A DNA stretch of 64,000 nt from Pseudomonas sp. S06B 330 (GTDB lineage Bacteria; Pseudomonadota; Gammaproteobacteria; Pseudomonadales; Pseudomonadaceae), in NCBI RefSeq assembly GCF_002845275.2, contig NZ_CP088149.1, positions 4,770,501 through 4,834,500 on the forward strand, given 5' to 3'. How positions within the stretch are numbered: the stretch's first letter is position 1; every line of letters starts with the position of its first letter. The notes beneath the pieces were generated by a model. That model was not told the origin of the DNA. It made no database searches and worked only from the letters and a program-made list of their open reading frames with translations. This document shows, piece by piece, positions 1 to 9,823 of the stretch. The translations under genes were made by a program, and so were the position numbers.

Positions 1-226
1 TGTCGGCGCCCAGCACCGCCAGGGCGGCCTGCGCATCAATGGGCATGAGTGCGGCCAGGCCAGCATTGGCCTTGGCCCGTGCCAAGCGTTCGACGTAAGC
101 CTGTGCGGCCTCACCGGGCAGCGGGCTTTCGTCGACCGCAGCGCTGAGGCTGGTGAAGGGAATGCCGATCTGAGTCAGCAATTCCCGTCGGCGGGGTGAA
201 CCAGAGGCCAGGTACAGCGGGGTCAT
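1..226 (-). CDS. maf: Maf-family nucleotide pyrophosphatase, N-terminal part (cut by window edge)
   Basis: Only the first 75 codons lie in the window; the gene runs off the left edge. The protein begins [17 protein letters not shown], the Maf signature: the SGSPRR loop binds the nucleotide phosphates. Further in, VDESPLPGE and the [10 protein letters not shown] helix are also typical. Maf proteins hydrolyse dTTP, UTP or modified nucleotides to the monophosphates in the cytoplasm; the subtype cannot be told from this part. The ATG at 226 follows mreD by 34 bases on the same strand, and maf commonly follows mreBCD, so it is probably the last gene of that operon. Confidence 0.9.
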   Translation of the reverse strand, partial: MTPLYLASGSPRRRELLTQIGIPFTSLSAAVDESPLPGEAAQAYVERLARAKANAGLAALMPIDAQAALAVLGAD

Positions 227-260
227 CGTGACTTCTCCCTGTCGACGTCGAAACGCAGGC

Positions 261-749
261 TTAGTTGATGCTCAGACGCAAACGCAGTCCACGCAGGGCG
301 AAGCTGATCCACGGCCAGAGCAAGGCGCTGATGACGGCCGACCAGATCAGCGCCAGGGTTGGCAGCCGATTACCGGTCAGCGCACTCAACCACAGCTGTA
401 CCAACTGTGCCAAACCGAAGACCACCAGAATCACCAGACTTTGCTGCCACATCGGGAACATCCGCAGGCGCTGCTGCAAGGTCAGCACCAGGAACGTGAT
501 CAGCGTCAGCACCAAGGCATTCTGCCCCAGCAATGTGCCGTACAGCACATCCTCGGCAAGGCCGAGGATAAAGGCTGTGGTCATGCCGATCTTATGCGGC
601 AGGGCCAAGGTCCAGAAAGCCAGCAGCAAGGCCAGCCACATGGGCCGGAATACTTCCATGAACTGCGGCAACGGCGAAACGCTGAGCAGTAGACCAATCA
701 CGAATGTCAGCCAGACGACCCAGCCGTTTCGGCTGCGAGTACTCACCAT
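261..749 (-). CDS. mreD: Rod shape-determining protein MreD
   Basis: A 162-residue integral membrane protein of the elongasome, which links cytoplasmic MreB to peptidoglycan synthesis together with MreC, RodA and PBP2. The length is the usual one. About five hydrophobic segments are visible, starting near residues 10-30, then a helix carrying [18 protein letters not shown]. The motif [25 protein letters not shown] (here split as [18 protein letters not shown] and LYGTLLG) contains the conserved G-x2-ED core of the family. Its ATG shares one base with the stop codon of mreC (TGATG), so the two are translationally coupled. Confidence 0.94.
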   Translation of the reverse strand: MVSTRSRNGWVVWLTFVIGLLLSVSPLPQFMEVFRPMWLALLLAFWTLALPHKIGMTTAFILGLAEDVLYGTLLGQNALVLTLITFLVLTLQQRLRMFPMWQQSLVILVVFGLAQLVQLWLSALTGNRLPTLALIWSAVISALLWPWISFALRGLRLRLSIN

Positions 750-1819
750 CAGTGTCTCTCCCGGGAAGGGGGCGCGGCAGCAGCCGGGGTCGCCGAGGGG
801 GCAGCCGGTGCAGCGGCGGGCGGTGCGGCAGGCGCTTGAGCAGGACTTTGCGGTGTCACCGGAGCAGCACCGGCCGCTGGCGTGGGGCCAACTGCAGGTG
901 CACCCACCTGAGCCGCCTCAGCAGTGCTGCCCGGCAAGCCCTGACGATCAGCAGCTTCCTGCGCCATGGCCGCATCGGTGGCACGTTGCTCGGGCGTGCG
1001 GCTGTCGGTAAACACCAGCAACAGGTAGCGGCTGCGATTGAGTGCGGCCGTCGGAATCGCCCGGACAATAGCAAACGGCTGACCGGAGTCGTGAATCACT
1101 TCTTTTACCGTGGCTACCGGATAACCGGCCGGAAAGCGCTGCCCCAGGCCCGAACTGACCAACAGGTCGCCTTCCTTGATGTCGGCGGTATCGGCAACAT
1201 GACGCAGTTCCAGGCGCTCGGGATTACCGGTACCGCTGGCAATCGCCCGCAAGCCGTTACGGTTAACCTGCACCGGAATGCTGTGGGTGGTGTCAGTCAG
1301 CAACAAGACCCGCGCGGTGTAAGGCATCAACTCGACCACCTGGCCCATCAGGCCGCGGGCATCGAGCACCGGCTGGCCGAGGACCACGCCATCGCGCTCG
1401 CCCTTGTTGATCAGGATGCGATGGGTGAACGGATTGGGGTCAACACCGATGAGTTCGGCCACCTCGACCTTCTCATTGACCAATGCCGACGAATTGAGCA
1501 GCTCGCGCAGGCGCACGTTTTGCTCGGTCAGGGCGGCAAGCTTCTGCACGCGGCCTTGCATCAGCAACGCTTCGGTCTTGAGTTTTTCGTTCTCGGCGAT
1601 CAGCTCGGTACGACTGCCAAACTGGCTGGCGATGCCCTGCCACAGCTTCTGCGGCAAGTCGGTGACTTGATAGGACTCCATCAGCACCAGCCCCATCTGG
1701 CTGCGTACCGGTTTGAGCAGGGGAAAGCGCGCATCAACCACCATGAGGGTGATCGACAGTACAACCAGCACGAGCAGGCGCACGCCCAGCGAAGGGCCCT
1801 TGGCGAAAAGCGGTTTAAT
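749..1819 (-). CDS. mreC: Rod shape-determining protein MreC, probable ATT start
   Basis: A bitopic inner-membrane protein whose periplasmic domain organises the elongasome. A membrane anchor (VRLLVLVVLSITLMVV) is followed by a coiled coil (LIAENEKLKTEALLMQGRV), then the beta-barrel MreC domain with DPNPFTHRILINKG and VSSGLGQRFPAGYPV. The C-terminal 80 or so residues are a low-complexity Ala/Pro/Gln tail. The first ATG, GTG or TTG in frame is a GTG at 1783 that would cut into the anchor. The frame is open upstream to a TGA, and the only start with a Shine-Dalgarno sequence (GAGGAG, six bases ahead) is ATT at 1819, giving 356 residues beginning with KPLFAKGPSLG. The stop overlaps the mreD start. 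Confidence 0.9.
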   Translation of the reverse strand: MKPLFAKGPSLGVRLLVLVVLSITLMVVDARFPLLKPVRSQMGLVLMESYQVTDLPQKLWQGIASQFGSRTELIAENEKLKTEALLMQGRVQKLAALTEQNVRLRELLNSSALVNEKVEVAELIGVDPNPFTHRILINKGERDGVVLGQPVLDARGLMGQVVELMPYTARVLLLTDTTHSIPVQVNRNGLRAIASGTGNPERLELRHVADTADIKEGDLLVSSGLGQRFPAGYPVATVKEVIHDSGQPFAIVRAIPTAALNRSRYLLLVFTDSRTPEQRATDAAMAQEAADRQGLPGSTAEAAQVGAPAVGPTPAAGAAPVTPQSPAQAPAAPPAAAPAAPSATPAAAAPPSRERH

Positions 1820-1928
1820 AGGCCGCTCCTCGTGGACGACGATTCAAGAGGTCATTCATACGGCAACGCACCGGCCTGCTTGTGGATTGACGGAAAATGA
1901 CGCCCACACGGACGTCAGCCCAGTACAT

Positions 1929-1955
1929 ACAGGTAGCACTGTGGGCACTACCTGT
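1929..1955. repeat. Inverted repeat in the mreB-mreC gap
   Basis: Arms ACAGGTAG (1929-1936) and CTACCTGT (1948-1955) with an 11-base loop lie just after the mreB stop. There is no clear T-run, so it may weaken readthrough into mreC or stabilise the mreB mRNA end rather than terminate fully. Confidence 0.4.
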
Positions 1956-1985
1956 AAACCGGGCGGCATGTTTGCTACTGCCAGC

Positions 1986-3225
<1,240 letters not shown>

Positions 3226-3513
3226 ATGGCGCTTGAACGCTGCGACGTGGAAAAGATCGCTCATTTGGCCCGACTGGGCCTGAATGAAGCCGATCTGCCA
3301 CGCACTACCGATGCCTTGAACAGTATTCTGGGACTGGTCGACCAGATGCAAGCAGTCGACACCACTGGCATCGAGCCACTGGCGCACCCACTGGAAGCCA
3401 ATCAGCGCCTGCGCGCCGATGTGGTAACAGAAAGTAACCATCGAGACAGCTACCAGGCCATCGCCCCGTCGACGGAAGACGGCCTGTACCTGGTTCCGAA
3501 AGTCATCGAGTAA
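3226..3513 (+). CDS. gatC: Asp-tRNA(Asn)/Glu-tRNA(Gln) amidotransferase subunit C
   Basis: A 95-residue subunit that wraps around GatA and stabilises the GatCAB complex, which converts Asp-tRNA(Asn) or Glu-tRNA(Gln) to the amide form. Family motifs are [14 protein letters not shown] near residues 8-21 and, at the end, [13 protein letters not shown]. The start is the ATG at 3226 because AGGAGA lies six bases ahead; an upstream in-frame GTG would add seven unrelated residues. It is followed 16 bases later by gatA. Confidence 0.96.
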   Translation: MALERCDVEKIAHLARLGLNEADLPRTTDALNSILGLVDQMQAVDTTGIEPLAHPLEANQRLRADVVTESNHRDSYQAIAPSTEDGLYLVPKVIE

Positions 3514-3529
3514 GGGAATAGAGCCTGCC

Positions 3530-4981
3530 ATGCATCAATTGACCCTGGCCGAGATCGCCCGCGGACTCGCCGACAAGAGCTTCTCCTCCGAAGAGCTGAC
3601 CCGCAGCCTGCTGGCGCGGATCAATCAGCTTGACCCGCAACTCAACAGCTTCATCAGTGTCACCGAAGAGCTGGCCATCAGCCAGGCCCGCGCCGCAGAC
3701 GCCCGTCGCGCCGCCGGTGAGAGCGGCCCCCTGCTCGGCGCCCCGATCGCCCACAAGGACCTGTTCTGCACCCAGGGCATTCGCACCAGCTGCGGCTCGA
3801 AGATGCTCGACAACTTCAAGGCGCCTTACGACGCGACCGTGGTCAGCAAGCTGGCCGACGCCGGCACGGTGACCCTGGGCAAGACCAACATGGACGAATT
3901 CGCCATGGGTTCGGCCAACGAATCCAGCCACTACGGCCCGGTGAAGAACCCGTGGAATCTGGAGCACGTACCCGGCGGCTCGTCCGGCGGTTCGGCAGCG
4001 GCCGTGGCCGCGCGCCTGCTGCCGGCGACCACCGGCACCGACACTGGCGGTTCGATCCGCCAGCCGGCGGCGCTGACCAACCTCACCGGCCTGAAACCGA
4101 CGTACGGTCGTGTTTCGCGCTGGGGCATGATTGCCTACGCCTCGAGCCTCGACCAGGGCGGCCCACTGGCGCGCACTGCAGAAGACTGCGCGCTGCTGCT
4201 GCAAGGTATGGCCGGTTTCGACGCCAAAGACTCCACCTGCATCGATGAGCCAGTCCCGGATTACAGCGCCAGCCTCAATGGTTCGCTCGAAGGCCTGCGC
4301 ATCGGCCTGCCGAAGGAATACTTCGGTGCCGGCCTGGACCCACGCATTGCCGACCTGGTCCAGGCCAGCGTCAAAGAGCTGGAAAAGCTCGGTGCGGTGG
4401 TCAAGGAAATCAGCCTGCCGAACATGCAGCACGCCATTCCAGCCTACTACGTCATCGCCCCGGCGGAAGCCTCGTCCAACCTGTCGCGTTTCGACGGCGT
4501 GCGTTTCGGCTACCGTTGCGAGAACCCGGTGGACCTCACCGACCTGTACAAGCGCTCCCGTGGCGAAGGCTTCGGTGCTGAAGTACAGCGTCGCATCATG
4601 GTCGGTGCCTACGCCCTCTCGGCCGGTTACTACGACGCCTACTACCTGCAAGCGCAGAAGATCCGTCGCCTGATCAAGAATGACTTCATGGCAGCGTTCA
4701 ACGACGTCGACGTGATTCTCGGCCCAACCACGCCAAACCTGGCCTGGAAGATCGGCGCCAAGAACAACGACCCGGTCGCTGCGTACCTGGAAGACGTGTA
4801 CACCATTACCGCCAACCTCGCTGGCTTGCCAGGCCTGTCGATGCCGGCCGGTTTTGTCGACGGTCTGCCGGTTGGCGTGCAACTGCTGGCCCCGTATTTC
4901 CAGGAAGGCCGCCTGCTCAACGTCGCGCACCGCTATCAGCAAGTTACTGATTGGCACACTCGCGCACCTAACGGCTTCTGA
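3530..4981 (+). CDS. gatA: Asp-tRNA(Asn)/Glu-tRNA(Gln) amidotransferase subunit A
   Basis: The glutaminase subunit: it releases ammonia from glutamine and channels it to GatB. It belongs to the amidase-signature family, with the Ser-cisSer-Lys triad visible as K76 (IAHKDLF), S151 ([11 protein letters not shown]) and the nucleophile S175 ([11 protein letters not shown]). The 483-residue length is normal. It starts with ATG, 16 bases after gatC, and ends 11 bases before gatB, so the three genes form one operon. Confidence 0.97.
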   Translation: MHQLTLAEIARGLADKSFSSEELTRSLLARINQLDPQLNSFISVTEELAISQARAADARRAAGESGPLLGAPIAHKDLFCTQGIRTSCGSKMLDNFKAPYDATVVSKLADAGTVTLGKTNMDEFAMGSANESSHYGPVKNPWNLEHVPGGSSGGSAAAVAARLLPATTGTDTGGSIRQPAALTNLTGLKPTYGRVSRWGMIAYASSLDQGGPLARTAEDCALLLQGMAGFDAKDSTCIDEPVPDYSASLNGSLEGLRIGLPKEYFGAGLDPRIADLVQASVKELEKLGAVVKEISLPNMQHAIPAYYVIAPAEASSNLSRFDGVRFGYRCENPVDLTDLYKRSRGEGFGAEVQRRIMVGAYALSAGYYDAYYLQAQKIRRLIKNDFMAAFNDVDVILGPTTPNLAWKIGAKNNDPVAAYLEDVYTITANLAGLPGLSMPAGFVDGLPVGVQLLAPYFQEGRLLNVAHRYQQVTDWHTRAPNGF

Positions 4982-4992
4982 GGGATCACCAC

Positions 4993-6438
4993 ATGCAATG
5001 GGAAGTTGTCATTGGGCTGGAGATTCACACCCAGCTCGCCACCCAGTCGAAGATTTTCTCCGGCAGCGCCACCACCTTCGGTTCCGAGCCGAACACCCAG
5101 GCCAGCCTGATCGACCTGGGCATGCCCGGCGTACTGCCGGTGCTCAACCAGGAAGCGGTGCGTATGGCCTGCATGTTCGGTCTGGCGATTGACGCCGAGA
5201 TCGGTCATCACAACGTTTTCGCGCGCAAGAACTACTTCTACCCCGACCTGCCCAAAGGTTATCAGATCAGCCAGATGGAGCTGCCGATCGTCGGCAAGGG
5301 CCACCTGGACATCGCTCTGGAAGACGGTACAGTCAAGCGCATCGGCATCACCCGTGCGCACCTTGAAGAAGACGCCGGCAAGAGCCTGCACGAAGACTTC
5401 AGCGGCTCCACCGGGATCGACCTGAACCGTGCTGGCACCCCGCTGCTGGAAATCGTTTCCGAACCGGAAATGCGCAGCGCCAAGGAAGCCGTAGCCTACG
5501 TCAAGGCCATCCATGCCCTGGTGCGTTACCTGGGCATCTGCGACGGCAACATGGCCGAAGGCTCGCTGCGCTGTGACTGTAACGTCTCGATTCGCCCGAA
5601 AGGCCAGACCGAGTTCGGCACTCGCTGCGAGATCAAGAACGTCAACTCGTTCCGTTTCATCGAGCGGGCGATCAACAGCGAAGTGCAGCGCCAGATCGAA
5701 CTGATCGAAGACGGTGGCAAGGTCATCCAGGAAACCCGCCTGTACGACCCGAACAAAGACGAAACGCGTTCGATGCGCAGCAAAGAGGAAGCCAACGACT
5801 ACCGTTACTTCCCCGACCCAGACCTGCTGCCCGTGGTCATCGAGGGCGCCTACCTCGACAGCATTCGCACCACCCTGCCGGAACTGCCACCGCAAAAACG
5901 CGAGCGCTTCCAGAGCCAGTTCGGCCTGTCGGCCTACGACGCCAACGTACTGGCTTCGAGCCGTGAGCAAGCCGACTACTTCGAACAGGTCGTGGCCGTA
6001 TGTGGTGACGCCAAGCTGGCCGCCAACTGGGTCATGGTCGAATTGGGCAGCCTACTCAACAAGCTCGGCCTGGAAATCGACCAGGCACCGGTGACTGCCG
6101 CGCAACTGGGCGGCATGCTCAAGCGCATCCTCGACAACACCATCAGTGGCAAGATCGCCAAAGTGGTGTTTGAGAAAATGGCCGCCGGTGAAGGTGACGC
6201 TGACCAGATCATCGAGGCCGAAGGCCTGAAACAGGTGACTGACAGCGGCGCAATCGAGAAGGTCCTGGACGAAATGCTCGCGGCCAACGCCGAGCAGGTC
6301 GAGCAGTACCGCGCCGCCGATGAAGCCAAGCGCGGCAAGATGTTTGGCTTCTTCGTTGGTCAGGCCATGAAAGCTTCCAAGGGCAAGGCCAACCCGCAGC
6401 AAGTGAACCAATTGCTCAAGAGCAAGCTCGAAGGGTAA
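4993..6438 (+). CDS. gatB: Asp-tRNA(Asn)/Glu-tRNA(Gln) amidotransferase subunit B
   Basis: The tRNA-binding and kinase/transamidase subunit: it phosphorylates the mischarged Asp or Glu and transfers ammonia to it. The protein opens with [13 protein letters not shown], the family signature, followed by [20 protein letters not shown] with metal and substrate residues, then [10 protein letters not shown]. The C-terminal GatB/YqeY tRNA-binding domain includes [20 protein letters not shown]. 481 residues is the usual length. Last gene of gatCAB, with a hairpin directly after it. Confidence 0.97.
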   Translation: MQWEVVIGLEIHTQLATQSKIFSGSATTFGSEPNTQASLIDLGMPGVLPVLNQEAVRMACMFGLAIDAEIGHHNVFARKNYFYPDLPKGYQISQMELPIVGKGHLDIALEDGTVKRIGITRAHLEEDAGKSLHEDFSGSTGIDLNRAGTPLLEIVSEPEMRSAKEAVAYVKAIHALVRYLGICDGNMAEGSLRCDCNVSIRPKGQTEFGTRCEIKNVNSFRFIERAINSEVQRQIELIEDGGKVIQETRLYDPNKDETRSMRSKEEANDYRYFPDPDLLPVVIEGAYLDSIRTTLPELPPQKRERFQSQFGLSAYDANVLASSREQADYFEQVVAVCGDAKLAANWVMVELGSLLNKLGLEIDQAPVTAAQLGGMLKRILDNTISGKIAKVVFEKMAAGEGDADQIIEAEGLKQVTDSGAIEKVLDEMLAANAEQVEQYRAADEAKRGKMFGFFVGQAMKASKGKANPQQVNQLLKSKLEG

Positions 6439-6447
6439 TCGCATTAC

Positions 6448-6480
6448 CCTGTGGGGGCCGGCAACGTCGGCCCCCACAGG
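6448..6480 (+). terminator. Hairpin after gatB
   Basis: A perfect 13-base inverted repeat, CCTGTGGGGGCCG (6448-6460) and CGGCCCCCACAGG (6468-6480), with a seven-base loop, begins nine bases after the gatB stop. No T-run follows, so termination may be incomplete. Confidence 0.6.
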
Positions 6481-6510
6481 TGATCATTTCACTTCGGAGC
6501 AACTGAATTG

Positions 6511-6882
6511 ATGTGGCGTCCCCTCAGCGCACTCGCGCTTTTTAGCCTGTTGGCCGGCTGCGCCAGCCACGACATCGACCCCCGCGGTTACGACAAATCC
6601 GGCACCGCCTCCTATTACGGCTCCCGTCACCACGGCAAACGCACCGCCAGTGGCGAGCCCTTCAACAAAAACGCCCTAACGGCCGCCCACCGCAGCCTGC
6701 CCTTCGGCACACGGGTCAAGGTCACCAACCTGAACAACGAACGCAGCGTGGTCGTGCGCATCAACGACCGCGGCCCACACACACGTGGCCGGTTGATTGA
6801 TCTATCACAGGCCGCAGCAGAAAAACTCGGCATGATCCGTAGCGGAACCGCACGCGTACGGGTACAAAGTCTCAGCGACTGA
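6511..6882 (+). CDS. RlpA-like septal ring lytic transglycosylase family lipoprotein
   Basis: A 123-residue lipoprotein: signal peptide [17 protein letters not shown] with lipobox L-A-G-C, so C17 is the predicted lipidation site and D/E sorting rules suggest the outer membrane (next residue A). The rest is one double-psi beta-barrel domain ([55 protein letters not shown]), as in RlpA, which cleaves peptidoglycan strands lacking stem peptides. Unlike classical RlpA it has no SPOR domain, so septal targeting by denuded glycan is unlikely. The ATG at 6511 is chosen over an adjacent TTG because of CGGAGC upstream. Confidence 0.85.
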   Translation: MWRPLSALALFSLLAGCASHDIDPRGYDKSGTASYYGSRHHGKRTASGEPFNKNALTAAHRSLPFGTRVKVTNLNNERSVVVRINDRGPHTRGRLIDLSQAAAEKLGMIRSGTARVRVQSLSD

Positions 6883-6902
6883 CCCTGTTACGGAGCACGA
6901 CC

Positions 6903-7988
6903 ATTTTCGACCTGGCCGCATTACCCACCTTCAGCCTGCTGCAACTGGCTTTCGGCCTGACTCTGCTCATCGCTGGCGCCGAACTGCTGGTACGCGCGGC
7001 CCTGCGCATCGCTGCCAGCCTGCACGTGCGCCCGCTGATCATCGGCTTGAGCCTGGTGGCCTTCGGCAGCAGTGCACCACAACTGACGGTCAGCCTGCAG
7101 GCCGCCTATACCGGTGCACCGGACGTAGCCGTAGGCAGCGTGATCGGCAGCAACATCTTCAACATCCTGGTCACTCTGGGCCTGGCCGCCTTGATTATTC
7201 CGCTGCGCGTCTCACGGCAATTGGTGCGCCTGGACATCCCGCTGATGATCGGCGCCAGCATGCTGGTCTACCTGCTAGCGCTCAATGAAATGCTCGGACG
7301 CCTGGAAGGCGCCCTATTACTGGCCGGCCTTTTGGGCTATCTGGCGATGCTCTGGCATCAATCGCGTCACTATGCCCGCACCTACCCCAGCCCCGGCCCG
7401 CGCCCGCAACGCGGTGGCACGTTCTGGGTCACCAGTGTGCTGTTGATGCTCACCGGCCTCGGCCTGTTGAGCCTTGCCGGCCATCTGTTGCTGGAGGCCG
7501 CTGTCGAAGTGGCGCTGGACCTGGGCTTGTCTGAACGGGTCATCGGCCTGACCGTGGTGGCGGTCTGTACCTCACTGCCGGAAATGGCCACCTCACTGAT
7601 TGCTGCCCTACGCGGTGAACGCGAGATCGCCGTGGGTAACGTCATCGGCAGCAACCTGTTCAACTTGCTCGCTGTGCTCGGCCTGACCGCCCTGATCGCT
7701 CCCGAGCCGCTGTCGATCTCGCCCAACGCCTTGGACTTTGACCTGCCGGTAATGCTTGGCGTCGCCGTTTTGAGTCTGCCGGTGTTCTACTCAGGCTACC
7801 GCGTAACCCGCGCCGAAGGTCTGGTGTTTCTAGGCTTGTACCTGGCTTATGGTCTGCACGTGGTGGCTTTCACCACCGGCATGCCGCTGGCTACCCGCCT
7901 GGAAAAACTGATGCTGTTCTATGCACTGCCAGCGCTTGGGGTGTTGCTGCTGTATACCACCCTGCGCGCCTGGCGCCGCCAACACTAA
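6903..7988 (+). CDS. Calcium/sodium antiporter of the CaCA family, probable ATT start
   Basis: A 361-residue inner-membrane antiporter of the YrbG/CaCA type. The two alpha repeats that form the ion site are clear: PLIIGLSLVAFGSSAPQL with GSVIGSNIFNILVTLG in the first half, and VIGLTVVAVCTSLPEMATSL with GNVIGSNLFNLLAVLG in the second. The first standard start in frame is GTG at 7026, which would delete the first membrane helix (LLQLAFGLTLLIAGAELLV) and part of the alpha-1 repeat. The frame is open to a TAG at 6840 with no ATG, GTG or TTG, while ATT at 6903 has CGGAGC seven bases ahead. The ion specificity is not shown by the sequence. Confidence 0.85.
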   Translation: MFDLAALPTFSLLQLAFGLTLLIAGAELLVRAALRIAASLHVRPLIIGLSLVAFGSSAPQLTVSLQAAYTGAPDVAVGSVIGSNIFNILVTLGLAALIIPLRVSRQLVRLDIPLMIGASMLVYLLALNEMLGRLEGALLLAGLLGYLAMLWHQSRHYARTYPSPGPRPQRGGTFWVTSVLLMLTGLGLLSLAGHLLLEAAVEVALDLGLSERVIGLTVVAVCTSLPEMATSLIAALRGEREIAVGNVIGSNLFNLLAVLGLTALIAPEPLSISPNALDFDLPVMLGVAVLSLPVFYSGYRVTRAEGLVFLGLYLAYGLHVVAFTTGMPLATRLEKLMLFYALPALGVLLLYTTLRAWRRQH

Positions 7989-7998
7989 GGAAAACAAG

Positions 7999-8376
7999 AT
8001 GGGCGATAGCAACAAAACCGGCGAACAGGTTCGCCGCCAAGTGATGGGTGATGCCTTTGTCGACCGCGCACTGGGCAATGCCACCGAGTTCACTCAACCC
8101 CTGCAGGACTTCGTCAACGAGCACGCCTGGGGCAGTGTCTGGAGCCGTGAAGGCTTGCCGCTGAAAACCCGCAGCCTGATCACTCTCGCAGCGCTAACCG
8201 CACTCAAGTGCCCCCAGGAGCTCAAGGGCCACGTGCGTGGCGCCTTGAACAACGGCTGCAGTGTCGACGAGATTCGCGAAGCGCTCTTGCATTGCGCGGT
8301 GTACGCCGGTGTCCCGGCGGCGATCGATGCGTTTCGCGCCGCCCAGGAAGTGATCGACAGCTACCAGCAAGGCTGA
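7999..8376 (+). CDS. Carboxymuconolactone decarboxylase / AhpD-family protein
   Basis: A 125-residue all-helical protein of the CMD family. The core LPLKTRSLITLAALTALKCPQELKGHVRGALNNGCSVDEI (positions about 50-90, quoted in parts: LPLKTRSLITLAALTAL and LKGHVRGALNNGCSVDEI) matches gamma-carboxymuconolactone decarboxylase PcaC, including the conserved H in the KGHVRGA segment. It lacks the CxxC peroxidatic pair of AhpD; only single cysteines occur. Its start lies 11 bases after the antiporter, with an AAGGAAAA ribosome site, so the two are cotranscribed. No other protocatechuate genes are nearby, so the true substrate is unknown. Confidence 0.85.
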   Translation: MGDSNKTGEQVRRQVMGDAFVDRALGNATEFTQPLQDFVNEHAWGSVWSREGLPLKTRSLITLAALTALKCPQELKGHVRGALNNGCSVDEIREALLHCAVYAGVPAAIDAFRAAQEVIDSYQQG

Positions 8377-8398
8377 TCGATCCCTCCAGAGCAGGCCG

Positions 8399-9772
8399 TC
8401 AGTCGGCAGTGACGGCGGCCTTGTGGCCCTTTTTCTTCAACCAGAAGGCCACGCCCAATACCGCCAGCCACAGCGGAATCAACAGCACCGAAATACGGAT
8501 ACCGGGCGCCAGATACATGATCACCAGGATCAGGGCGAGGAAGGCCAGACAGACATAGTTGGTCAGCGGATAGCCCCAGCTCTGGTAGAACGTGCTCTCG
8601 CCGGCTGCCTGCTTGGCGCGGCGGAACTTCAGGTGGGTGATGCTGATGATGCCCCAGTTGATCACCAGCGACGACACCACCAGCGCCATCAGCAGACCAA
8701 AGGCTTCAGCTGGCATGAAGTAGTTGATCAGTACGCACAATCCGGTCGCCAGGGCCGAGACGCCCAAGGCCGCCAACGGTACCCCGCGAACATTGACCTT
8801 GAGCAGGCGCTTAGGCGCATCCCCCTGAATTGCCAGGCCGAACAGCATGCGGCTGTTGCAGTACACGCAGCTGTTGTACACCGACAAGGCCGCGGTCAAC
8901 ACCACCAGGTTGAGCAGGGTCGCCACCAGGTTGCTGTCCAGGGCATGGAAAATCATCACGAAGGGGCTGCCGCCCTGCACTACTTTTTGCCACGGGTACA
9001 GCGACAACAGCACGGCCAGGGCACCGATGTAGAAAATCAGGATGCGATAGATCACCTGATTGGTCGCCCGTGGAATGCTGTACTTGGGATTGTCGGCTTC
9101 AGCGGCGGTAATCCCCACCAGCTCCAGACCACCAAAGGAAAACATGATCACTGCCAGTGCCATCATCAGGCCGCTGATGCCATTGGGGAAGAAGCCACCG
9201 TACTGCCACAGGTTGGCCACGCTGGCATCCGGACCGCCGTTGCCACTGATCAACAGGTAGCCACCAAAGGCAATCATGCTGACGATAGCCACCACCTTGA
9301 TCAGGGCAAACCAGAACTCCATCTCGCCGTAGACTTTCACCTGACTCAAGTTGATCAGGTTAATGATGACGAAGAAGATCGCCGCCGTAGCCCACGTCGG
9401 AAAGCCTGGCCACCAGTACTGGATATAAATCCCCACGGCGGTCAGCTCGGCCATGCCGACCAGCACGTACAGCACCCAGTAGTTCCAGCCCGACATGAAG
9501 CCTGCAAACTCGCTCCAGTAGCGGTGAGCGAAATGACTGAAGGTACCCGAAACCGGTTCTTCGACTACCATCTCACCGAGTTGGCGCATGATGAAAAAGG
9601 CGATCAGGCCAGCAATTGCATAGCCCAACAATACCGAAGGCCCAGCCAGCTGGATGGTTTGGGCAATGCCGAGAAACAGACCGGTGCCGATCGCGCCACC
9701 CAGCGCAATCAACTGGATATGGCGATTCTTCAGACCGCGGTGTAACCGCTCTGGGGTGATCTCGTCTTGCAT
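8399..9772 (-). CDS. aroP: Aromatic amino acid permease, AroP-like (APC superfamily)
   Basis: A 457-residue proton-coupled amino acid importer with about 12 membrane segments. It matches the AroP/PheP group from end to end as I remember it: RGLKNRHIQLIALGGAIGTG at the start with the G-x-G-T-G substrate loop, RQLGEMVVEEPVSGTFSHFA, GWNYWVLYVLVGMAELTAVG, and MFSFGGLELVGITAAEADNP. Likely substrates are Phe, Tyr and Trp, but relatives in Pseudomonas vary. The ATG has GAGGA six bases ahead. It converges with the CMD gene, 22 bases away. Confidence 0.88.
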   Translation of the reverse strand: MQDEITPERLHRGLKNRHIQLIALGGAIGTGLFLGIAQTIQLAGPSVLLGYAIAGLIAFFIMRQLGEMVVEEPVSGTFSHFAHRYWSEFAGFMSGWNYWVLYVLVGMAELTAVGIYIQYWWPGFPTWATAAIFFVIINLINLSQVKVYGEMEFWFALIKVVAIVSMIAFGGYLLISGNGGPDASVANLWQYGGFFPNGISGLMMALAVIMFSFGGLELVGITAAEADNPKYSIPRATNQVIYRILIFYIGALAVLLSLYPWQKVVQGGSPFVMIFHALDSNLVATLLNLVVLTAALSVYNSCVYCNSRMLFGLAIQGDAPKRLLKVNVRGVPLAALGVSALATGLCVLINYFMPAEAFGLLMALVVSSLVINWGIISITHLKFRRAKQAAGESTFYQSWGYPLTNYVCLAFLALILVIMYLAPGIRISVLLIPLWLAVLGVAFWLKKKGHKAAVTAD

Positions 9773-9823
9773 GAAATGTCCTCGACGGTGAGAGGCAGTG
9801 TTGGAATTGTTTTTTTACAGAAT

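Noticed and set aside
3503..4957. A 484-codon open frame antisense to gatA
   Set aside because: Shadow frame; GatA has its complete catalytic triad on the plus strand.
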